9,157 nucleotides of DNA, taken from positions 1-9,157 of the forward strand of contig CAKULN010000079.1 of NCBI GenBank assembly GCA_934667175.1. Direction: 5' to 3'. The DNA comes from an uncultured Bacteroidales bacterium. Its GTDB lineage: Bacteria > Bacteroidota > Bacteroidia > Bacteroidales > UBA932. This document shows, piece by piece, positions 1 through 5,966 of this stretch (positions within the stretch are counted from its first letter, which is position 1; every line of letters starts with the position of its first letter). A program made the translations under genes and the position numbers. Under the pieces are notes generated by a model. The model was not told the origin of the DNA. It did not search any database and saw only the letters and a list, made by a program, of their open reading frames with translations.

Positions 1-818
1 GCCTCGATAGGATAGAGTACCGAACGGTCAAGCGTTATGGTTGATTTGAGCGTCTTGACAACGTTGCCTTTGTCAGTGGTTATTGTGAGTGTGAAACCGT
101 CCACATAGCGGAACGGCGGAACGACCATGTGAAAGTCGGTCTCGGTACCGGTCAGTTTGACACCTTCGCCACAGTCAAGTTTTATATAGGAGTATGATGG
201 TGAGTACATTGTCATCACTCTTTCAGACCAGTCTATGACCGCTTTGCCTGAAACCTTGATACGGTCTGAATTTGGGGAGAAAGTGATTGATTTCACGGTC
301 ACGTCACCGTACATCGGTATCTTAAGAACTGAACAGACGTTCACAAATTTAAGAGTCCCGTTGTTGTAGCTACCGTACATCGGGTAGGCGTTTTCAGGAA
401 TATTCCCTTCAACATATTTCTGAACTTCAGGGAGGTTTATGGTGGCAAGGATTCCATTTCTGGACATGGCTATCGAGGCCGGATAAATGGCAAGCATGTC
501 ATTGGAAGAGATTCCAGTCGCATTGAATTGTCCTGTGTTGGTGCCGGCTCCGGACAGAAGTTTATGTTCGGTAAATTTGCTTGTCTGACTTTCTCCTGAA
601 AAGATAGCGATCGCATCATCATCTTTCCATACCGTCTTGTAAACACCTCCTGCGTCCGGCCCGTCGAGAGCGGTTTTTGTGATGGGCGACTCTATTGTGC
701 CAGTTATCGTCAATGCTTCCGTCACACACTCCTCTTCGGTGCAGGCAACCATTGTTGCAGCGGTCGCCAGTGCCGCAAATTTTATGAATATATTCGTTCT
801 TTTCATACTCTTCATCAT
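1..818 (-). CDS. Fimbrillin-like surface lipoprotein, 3' end beyond window (partial)
   Basis: The reading frame is open from the ATG at 818 to the left edge (272 residues, no stop). A lipoprotein signal peptide ends in MVAC with Cys26, followed by TEEE; acidic residues after the lipidated cysteine are the known surface-export signal type in Bacteroidota. The rest resembles Mfa/FimA-type fimbrillin-family domains: TKTALDGPDAGGVYKTVW, a DDAIAIFSG segment, an LPEVQKYVEGNIP stretch and VLYP near the edge. The same domain is the N-terminal half of the next gene upstream, and there it ends just after the matching VLYP, so nearly the whole domain is in view and an unknown C-terminal module lies outside. 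It is the fifth gene of the operon; nine bases separate it from the preceding stop codon. ATGs at 815 and 806 are alternative starts. Whether it is a pilus subunit or just uses the domain as a surface module cannot be told. Confidence 0.85.
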   Translation of the reverse strand, partial: MMKSMKRTNIFIKFAALATAATMVACTEEECVTEALTITGTIESPITKTALDGPDAGGVYKTVWKDDDAIAIFSGESQTSKFTEHKLLSGAGTNTGQFNATGISSNDMLAIYPASIAMSRNGILATINLPEVQKYVEGNIPENAYPMYGSYNNGTLKFVNVCSVLKIPMYGDVTVKSITFSPNSDRIKVSGKAVIDWSERVMTMYSPSYSYIKLDCGEGVKLTGTETDFHMVVPPFRYVDGFTLTITTDKGNVVKTLKSTITLDRSVLYPIE

Positions 819-827
819 GATTAAGGT

Positions 828-2966
828 TTATTCAAGTCTGATCTTGTCCCCGGTCGTAGTGTCGTTGTTCCCTCCAGGGATGACGCTTTCTATGATCTGG
901 GTGAAATCAGGAATCTTCTTGTACTTTATGGCGTCATACTGGCCTTTGAACGCGTATAAGGTCTTCAAAGGATTGTCTTGGCAGTAAAGCCATGTAAGGA
1001 CTTTGTTGTTGCAAATATCAAGAGATACGATTTCATTGTCGTTGCAGTACAAGCTATAAAGTTCTGGGTTATGCGTGATATCCAATCCTTTAAGATTGTT
1101 TCCATAGCAGTCAAGGTATTGTAGTTTTATATTTGAAGTGACATCTAATCTTTCAAGATTGTTTCTAGAGCAGTCTATTGCGTAGAGCAATTTGTTATGA
1201 GAAACGTCCAGTGAATTCAGCTTGTTTCCGAAACAGCTAAAGTCCTTTAGTCCCGTGTTGGTGGAAACATCCAATGACTCCAACTCATTTTCTCCGCAGT
1301 AGAGATTGTATAGGTTGGTACTTGGTGTCATTATGATGTGACTGATGCTATTACGAAAACATTGAAGAACTGTTAGCTCTGTGCATTTGCTTACATCAAG
1401 AGTTGATGTAAGGTTGTTGTCGCCACATAAGAAAGTCTTGAGTTTAGTACATTTTGAGACATCTATCGTTGCTATGTTGTTGAATGCCATACGTAGATAT
1501 TCAAGATTAGCATTATGACTCAGATCCAAAGAACTCAAGCCACATCCTGAGCAGTCAAGATAAACCAATGATGTATTATATTTCAGATCCAAATTTGAAA
1601 TAGCATTGCTCAAACATATTAGCGTGTCGAGTTTCTCATTATTAGTCACATCTAAAGATGATAGGGAATTGCCGTCAATTAGTACTGTTCTTAATAGTTT
1701 GTTTTGATTCAGGTTAATTGTCTCCAAACTATTGTCGGAGCAGATCAGTCGAGTTAATTTATCATTGGATCTAGTGTCAAGAGATGCGAGATTGTTGACT
1801 TCACATAGCAACTCAGCTAGTTCCGCATTACCGCTGACATCGATACCTGTCAGAACATTGTACCCGACATTCAATAATTTTAGCTTTTTGTTGTGGGAAA
1901 CATCGATTGTTTTTAGCGATCCATTGAGTTTCCAAGGCCTTGTGTTGTATGTGCCACGGCATCTCAGTGTCTCAAGATTGGCCATGTACTCAATTCCGGC
2001 GAGGGATTCTATGTCGTCGGAGCAGACATTGATGTCCGTGACTTCCAAAGCTTCTTCACGACTGATTTCCCCGTCATTGTCATTGTCAAAATTCTTTATT
2101 AAATACGCCTTGAAGTTGGCGTCCTCGAAGACGATGTTATCCTTGCTGTCATCAATCTTGCATTCGAAAGTTTTGACTGGGTAAAGAACCGAGCGGCTCA
2201 AGGTCACATCGGACTTCACGGCCTTTGTCACTTCTCCATGGTCGGTGCTGATGGTGATTGTGAATCCGCCCGTGTACTTCTGGGCAGGGACAACCATAAG
2301 GAAATCCGTGTTTGTTTTAGTCAGTTTCACGCCGTTCGCGCAGTTGAGTCTGACTGTGGATTTGGCGTCACCCGACATGGTCAGCATTTTGTCACCTGCA
2401 TTCACGGTGGCGTTGCCGGATGTCTTTATGGTGGCATCGTTCGGGGTGAATGTGATTGAGTTGACAGTCAAGTCTCCGAACATCCTGAGACGAAGAACAG
2501 AGCAAAGATTGTAGAACGGAAGAATGGCACCATCGCTGACTGCAGCCATCGGATAGGCCCCTTGTGGAATATTCCCGCTGACATATTCCTGAACCTCGGG
2601 GAGGGTGACGGAAATTGTCGAGCCGGTTCTTCCTTTTACAATGGAATACGGGTAAACTGCTACCATGTTGTCAGAAGCCGTATTTCCCTCGAACTCTGCT
2701 GTGTTGGTGTTCGCCCCGGATGTGAGTTTGAATTCTGTGGCGGAGTCGTTGCCGGAGAACACGGCGATCGCGTCTTCCGATGACCAGATTGTCTTGTAAA
2801 CTCCGTCGGCATCCGGGCCGTCAAGAGCTGTCCTTGTGGAGGACTGCTCGATGGTCGCCATGATCGTCCGCACTTTTTGTTCGTGCTGTTCTTCCTCGTT
2901 GCAGGACATTATCGTGGTTAGCGAGGATAGAACCAGAATATTGATTAGTATAGTTGATGCTTTCAT
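828..2966 (-). CDS. Lipoprotein: fimbrillin-like domain, EF-hand-like loop, LRR solenoid
   Basis: Protein of 712 residues from ATG 2966; a TTG six bases upstream is a less likely start. The signal peptide ends in IMSC (Cys22), followed by NEEEQ, suggesting a surface-exposed lipoprotein. Residues about 35-270 form a fimbrillin-like domain homologous to the product of the gene downstream. At about 278-310 comes a segment with a canonical EF-hand loop (DNDNDGEISREE: Asp at positions 1, 3 and 5, Gly 6, Ile 8, Glu 12), which probably binds calcium. About 16 LRRs of the form LDVSxNxxLxxLxCxxNxL follow, to about residue 675. Most repeats are exactly 21 residues; one near residue 523 has an extra residue. 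Cysteines recur at 536, 557, 578, 599, 620, 641 and 662. The tail reads PGGNNDTTTGDKIRLE. The second half is paralogous to the first gene of the operon. A likely role is adhesion or ligand binding at the cell surface; the ligand is unknown. Confidence 0.93.
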   Translation of the reverse strand: MKASTILINILVLSSLTTIMSCNEEEQHEQKVRTIMATIEQSSTRTALDGPDADGVYKTIWSSEDAIAVFSGNDSATEFKLTSGANTNTAEFEGNTASDNMVAVYPYSIVKGRTGSTISVTLPEVQEYVSGNIPQGAYPMAAVSDGAILPFYNLCSVLRLRMFGDLTVNSITFTPNDATIKTSGNATVNAGDKMLTMSGDAKSTVRLNCANGVKLTKTNTDFLMVVPAQKYTGGFTITISTDHGEVTKAVKSDVTLSRSVLYPVKTFECKIDDSKDNIVFEDANFKAYLIKNFDNDNDGEISREEALEVTDINVCSDDIESLAGIEYMANLETLRCRGTYNTRPWKLNGSLKTIDVSHNKKLKLLNVGYNVLTGIDVSGNAELAELLCEVNNLASLDTRSNDKLTRLICSDNSLETINLNQNKLLRTVLIDGNSLSSLDVTNNEKLDTLICLSNAISNLDLKYNTSLVYLDCSGCGLSSLDLSHNANLEYLRMAFNNIATIDVSKCTKLKTFLCGDNNLTSTLDVSKCTELTVLQCFRNSISHIIMTPSTNLYNLYCGENELESLDVSTNTGLKDFSCFGNKLNSLDVSHNKLLYAIDCSRNNLERLDVTSNIKLQYLDCYGNNLKGLDITHNPELYSLYCNDNEIVSLDICNNKVLTWLYCQDNPLKTLYAFKGQYDAIKYKKIPDFTQIIESVIPGGNNDTTTGDKIRLE

Positions 2967-2978
2967 ATTCAATAAGTT

Positions 2979-3947
2979 TTATTCGACGATGATTTCCCCT
3001 CCGGTCGTTGTGTTCTCGTTGCCGCCTTTCGGTTTACCGGCGGCCTGCCTGACGGTGACAGGTACGCACTCGTTATTGTCGTTGCAGAAGACGATGACTC
3101 CCTCTCTGGCCGCCGTCGAGGTGTTGGTCTCTGCCTTGAATGTGTAGGTGTCTGTGTTGCCGCTGGTTGTCTTGTCCGTCTGTATTACCCATTCAGGCTT
3201 TGAGTCGATCTTGTAGCCTATGTTGTGGGTGACTTTCACGGAGAAAGACTCTCCCTCCGCGGTCACGTTGAACTCTGATTCATTGATTTTGAATACCACT
3301 TCAGCACCGGATTGTTGCACAGTGACTGTCTTCTTGACGCTGCCGTCCGAGGTGGAGACCGTGATGTTGCCAGTCCTTGACGTCAACGAGGTGTTCTCGG
3401 TGACACCGGCCGCTATTGTGGCTATACCCTTTCCTTTGTCAGAATCCAATGTAATCCACTCTGCGTCTTTGGTGATTACCCAGTCTGTGTTGGAGGTTAC
3501 ATTCAGCATTTCCTCTCCTTTGTTGGCGGAGAATGTCAACGATTCCGGGGTGACGCTCAGAGATGCCACGAGGGCTTCCTGACGGACTGTGACGGAAACT
3601 TTCTGCGTCGATCCCTCGTCAGTGATCGTCACGGTCGCGCTTCTTGGTTGACCGGTCTTGTTCTCCTGAATCATTACTTTTACCGAGTTTTTTCCCGCTT
3701 CTCCTGACGCCGGGGAAATGGTGACCCAGTCCGCTGACATAGTCGCCGACCAAGCCACGTTGGTGGTGAAGTTCACCGTGACCGACTGTGTTGTGCTTTC
3801 AACTGAAATTCCAGAGGATACAATGGCCTCCGGAAAGTTGATTTCAGGCGTGACCTCCGGGTCGCTCTCTTTCCCGGTCTCGCCGCAGCCTGCCAAAAGA
3901 GTGACAATGGCAGCTGTCTTGAACAAAGTGAGTAATTTTCTCATCAT
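2979..3947 (-). CDS. Lipoprotein with three BACON-like Ig-fold domains
   Basis: Protein of 322 residues. The signal peptide has a lipobox LAGC (Cys21), followed by GETGKESD. Three successive beta-sandwich repeats of the BACON type (Bacteroidetes-associated, often carbohydrate or mucin binding) lie at about 45-124, 128-213 and 217-302. The first two show the family pattern: a TTNVAWSATMSADWVTISPASG-like core with Trp pairs, then a strand ending in VTVRQ or VTVQQ; the third is more divergent but ends in VTVRQAAG. There is no catalytic domain. The tail GGNENTTTGGEIIVE resembles that of the fimbrillin-LRR protein encoded downstream. The first seven codons, from tandem ATGs at 3947 and 3944, are identical in DNA to those of the first gene of the operon. 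The gene lies 19 bases after the thioredoxin-like gene and 12 bases before the next start. A surface binding role is inferred from the family; the ligand is unknown. Confidence 0.9.
   Translation of the reverse strand: MMRKLLTLFKTAAIVTLLAGCGETGKESDPEVTPEINFPEAIVSSGISVESTTQSVTVNFTTNVAWSATMSADWVTISPASGEAGKNSVKVMIQENKTGQPRSATVTITDEGSTQKVSVTVRQEALVASLSVTPESLTFSANKGEEMLNVTSNTDWVITKDAEWITLDSDKGKGIATIAAGVTENTSLTSRTGNITVSTSDGSVKKTVTVQQSGAEVVFKINESEFNVTAEGESFSVKVTHNIGYKIDSKPEWVIQTDKTTSGNTDTYTFKAETNTSTAAREGVIVFCNDNNECVPVTVRQAAGKPKGGNENTTTGGEIIVE
3927..3947 (-). repeat. 21-base leader block, copy 1
   Basis: The first seven codons of the BACON-like lipoprotein gene are identical base for base to those of the first gene of the operon (5719-5739). 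ATTCAAG also precedes both starts by the same distance. The rest of the two signal peptides stays similar (MMRKLLT, then a lipobox and CGE), which points to a duplicated 5' end. Confidence 0.85.
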
Positions 3948-3966
3948 GGCCTTGAATATTAATTCC

Positions 3967-4455
3967 TTATTGGTTGTTTTTAATTATCTTTATTGTCTCC
4001 ATCTCGTCTCCCGCCGAGTAGCCGGTGTGTGAGTGGATCTGTCCGCCTTTCTTGTCATAGACGAACAATTGCGGGATATAGACCACATTCAGGTTTCTGT
4101 AGAGATTCCTGTTTGTGTCGTATAGGAGTGTGAACCCGTCCCAGTCATGGGATTTGACCATGGCCTTCGCCCTGGAGACGGACCTGCTGTCATCAACCGA
4201 GACGCAGACAACCTTGCAGGAAATGTCAGGATGGTCTGACAGCGCATCGTTCAAGGCGTCAATCTCCTCGATGCAGTACTTGCAGGTGGATGACCAGAAT
4301 GCCACCACGACCGGAGCCTTGCCGTCAACAAGGCTGGCGGTATGGAATGTTCTTCCTTTTCCGTCCTCCAATTTCACGTCAGGAAGTTTCTGAGCCAGCA
4401 TGAATAGAGGTGTCAGGCTCAGAATTAAGGTCAGAGTGATTCGTAAGGACTTCAT
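3967..4455 (-). CDS. Exported thioredoxin-fold thiol-disulfide oxidoreductase (TlpA/ResA-like)
   Basis: Protein of 162 residues. An N-terminal hydrophobic segment ending near FMLA-Q (about residue 21) looks like a type I signal peptide without a lipobox, so the product is probably periplasmic. The thioredoxin-type core is recognisable: PVVVAFWSSTCKYCIEEIDAL with a CxxC active site at Cys58 and Cys61, VVCVSVDDS in the next strand, and YIPQLFVYD carrying the cis-proline (Pro128). This is the AhpC-TSA/TlpA-like redoxin layout at near minimal length. CKYC differs from the common CxPC form and says little about redox direction. Cys80 and Cys84 are additional. The gene starts six bases after the stop of the LRR lipoprotein gene, so co-expression is very likely. 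It may reduce or isomerise cysteines of the Cys-rich LRR proteins encoded on either side; this is inference from context. Confidence 0.9.
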   Translation of the reverse strand: MKSLRITLTLILSLTPLFMLAQKLPDVKLEDGKGRTFHTASLVDGKAPVVVAFWSSTCKYCIEEIDALNDALSDHPDISCKVVCVSVDDSRSVSRAKAMVKSHDWDGFTLLYDTNRNLYRNLNVVYIPQLFVYDKKGGQIHSHTGYSAGDEMETIKIIKNNQ

Positions 4456-4461
4456 CAGTGA

Positions 4462-5739
4462 TCAGCGTTCTTTCTTGGCCGTTACGGTCTTCGTGATGTT
4501 CTGCCCGTTGCCTCCTGTGGTTGAACTGTCTATTATCTTGACTCCGTCAGGAATCTTCTTTTTTCTCAGACCATCCAGCTGCCCTTTGAATATGTATAGT
4601 GTGGACAGTGGGTTATCATCGCAATACAGGTTCTTGAGATCCGTCAGCTTGGAAATGTCCAGAGTCTCAATTTTGTTATACGAGCAATCCAAATCATTCA
4701 AAGCCGTGTTGTTGGAGACATCCAACGATTTGATTTGATTGTCGGAGCAGTCAAAGTCCTTTAAACCGGTGTTCGCGGAGATGTCCAAAGACTTCAGATA
4801 GTTGCCGCCGCAGCGTAGCATGTACAGACTGGTGATCGGTGGTATAGTTAATACATCAAGACCATTGTATTCGCATCTAAGAATCCTGAGTTCCGTGCAT
4901 TGGCTGATATCAAGAGTCTTAAGGTAATTGGATTCACAATCCAATATCTCAAGCTTAATGCATTTGGAGACATCCAGCATGGTCAGGTAGTTGGAATCCG
5001 CGGTCAATTCCTTGAGTTTGATGTTGTGAGTCAAATCCAATGATTTCAGCTTGTTTAACATGCATCCAAGATAAACCAAAGATGTGTTATGGGACAGATC
5101 CAGTTCTGACAATGAGTTCCAGCCGCATTCCAAGGAGTCGAGACCTTCGTTCCGTGTCACGTCCAGAGATGTCAGTTTGTTGTATTGAACGCAGAGGTAG
5201 GACAGTGATTTGCTTTGCGGCAGAGTTATTGTTTCCAGTATGTTGTCGTTGCCGTAAATTCTGTGCAGCGAGACGTTATTCCCCGCATCAATAGAGGTAA
5301 GCTTGTTATTGTCAAAAGACAATTCCGTGAGTTCTGTGTTGTTGCTGATGTCAATTCTGGTCAGGACATTGCACCCGACATCCAAGGACGTTAATTTCTT
5401 ATTGTGCGTGACATCAATAGTCGTGAGCAATCCGCTGACATCTCCTCTGTTGTATTCGCCACGGCATCTGAGGGTCTCAAGATTGGTCATATATTCAATG
5501 CCAGAGACTGATGCGATGTTCTCTGTGCTGACATTGATGTCTTTGATTCCCAATGCCTCCACGCGACTGATCTCCCCGTCGCCGTCCGAGTCGAAGTTGG
5601 CGACCAGATAGGCTTTGAAGTTGGGGTCATCGAAGACGATGTCTTCGGGAAGTTCGGTCTCTGCTCCGTTCTCGCCGCAGGCTGCGATTAGGGTGGAGAT
5701 GGCGGCTGCCTTGAGGATAGTGAGTAATTTTCTCATCAT
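4462..5739 (-). CDS. LRR lipoprotein with EF-hand-like loop
   Basis: Protein of 425 residues, first gene of the minus-strand operon. The signal peptide ends in a lipobox IAAC (Cys21). Right behind it comes FDDPNFKAYL and a perfect EF-hand loop, DSDGDGEISRVE at 50-61 (Asp50, Asp52, Asp54, Gly55, Ile57, Glu61). About 15 LRRs follow from about 68 to 385 with consensus LDVSxNTxLxxLxCxxNxLxS. Cysteines occupy the same slot at 268, 289, 310, 331, 352 and 373, each exactly 21 residues apart, and also at 205 and 226. The solenoid closes with NPLSTLYIFKGQ and a short tail with TTGGN. It lacks the fimbrillin-like domain of its paralogue further down the operon but matches it closely at both ends of the LRR block (IEYMTNLETLRCRG; LYCDDNPL). 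Tandem ATGs at 5739 and 5736 offer two starts. It is probably a surface or outer-membrane binding protein; the ligand is unknown. Confidence 0.92.
   Translation of the reverse strand: MMRKLLTILKAAAISTLIAACGENGAETELPEDIVFDDPNFKAYLVANFDSDGDGEISRVEALGIKDINVSTENIASVSGIEYMTNLETLRCRGEYNRGDVSGLLTTIDVTHNKKLTSLDVGCNVLTRIDISNNTELTELSFDNNKLTSIDAGNNVSLHRIYGNDNILETITLPQSKSLSYLCVQYNKLTSLDVTRNEGLDSLECGWNSLSELDLSHNTSLVYLGCMLNKLKSLDLTHNIKLKELTADSNYLTMLDVSKCIKLEILDCESNYLKTLDISQCTELRILRCEYNGLDVLTIPPITSLYMLRCGGNYLKSLDISANTGLKDFDCSDNQIKSLDVSNNTALNDLDCSYNKIETLDISKLTDLKNLYCDDNPLSTLYIFKGQLDGLRKKKIPDGVKIIDSSTTGGNGQNITKTVTAKKER
5719..5739 (-). repeat. 21-base leader block, copy 2
   Basis: Identical partner of the block at 3927-3947, at the start of the LRR lipoprotein gene. 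The two proteins are unrelated after the signal peptide, so only the leader is shared. Confidence 0.85.
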
Positions 5740-5840
5740 GTTCTTGAATGTAATTTTATTGATTGCTCTTGATTATCAGGCTAAGCGGAAGGACTGTGAT
5801 TATTTCGAGTTCATTGGTGGATTCATAACACACATTTTTA

Positions 5841-5872
5841 CAAAAATAGTCATTGTTTTCCAATTTTTCAAC
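5841..5872 (-). promoter_or_regulatory. Promoter of the lipoprotein operon (Bacteroidota type)
   Basis: Read on the minus strand, GTTG (5872-5869) is followed by 20 bases and TATTTTTG (5848-5841). The second element is an exact match to the Bacteroides -7 box TAnnTTTG, and GTTG fits the -33 TTTG box at three of four positions with normal spacing. Transcription would begin near 5834, leaving a leader of roughly 95 bases before the ATG at 5739. No other comparable pair was seen between the operon genes, which agrees with one transcript for all five. Confidence 0.65.
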
Positions 5873-5888
5873 TGATTTTGAATCATTG

Positions 5889-5912
5889 CGTGAATAATCA
5901 CGTGAATATTCA
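5889..5912. repeat. Tandem 12-base direct repeat, candidate operator
   Basis: CGTGAATAATCA (5889-5900) is followed directly by CGTGAATATTCA (5901-5912), with one mismatch. The junction forms the palindrome TCACGTGA, and the second copy contains the palindrome TGAATATTCA. The element lies 16 bases upstream of the -33 box of the minus-strand operon. It also covers the place where a -33 box for the plus-strand GH97 gene would be expected. That position suits a regulator acting on both divergent promoters, but this is inferred. Confidence 0.45.
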
Positions 5913-5923
5913 AAGATAGTTTG

Positions 5924-5931
5924 TATCTTTA
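5924..5931 (+). promoter_or_regulatory. Weak candidate -7 box for GH97
   Basis: TATCTTTA matches TAnnTTTG except in the last base and lies 35 bases before the GH97 start codon. No TTTG is found 19 to 21 bases upstream; the tandem 12-base repeat sits there instead. If this is the promoter, it may need an activator. Other AT-rich stretches in the gap cannot be excluded. Confidence 0.25.
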
Positions 5932-5966
5932 TCACAGAAATTGACAACACATAATTTATATTGAAT

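Noticed and set aside
942..2015. Regular repeats that might suggest a CRISPR array or satellite
   Set aside because: The roughly 63-base period is the 21-residue LRR codon pattern; units differ in sequence and the frame stays open.
1732..2184. Plus-strand frame of 150 codons inside the fimbrillin-LRR gene, and similar ones at 3220-3582 and 5303-5611
   Set aside because: These are antisense to clearly recognisable lipoprotein genes; their Ser/Leu-rich sequence mirrors the repeat codons.
828..5739. Type IX secretion C-terminal domains or LPXTG-type sorting signals on the surface proteins
   Set aside because: The C-termini are short polar tails without the conserved CTD motifs or a hydrophobic anchor; the N-terminal lipoboxes explain anchoring.
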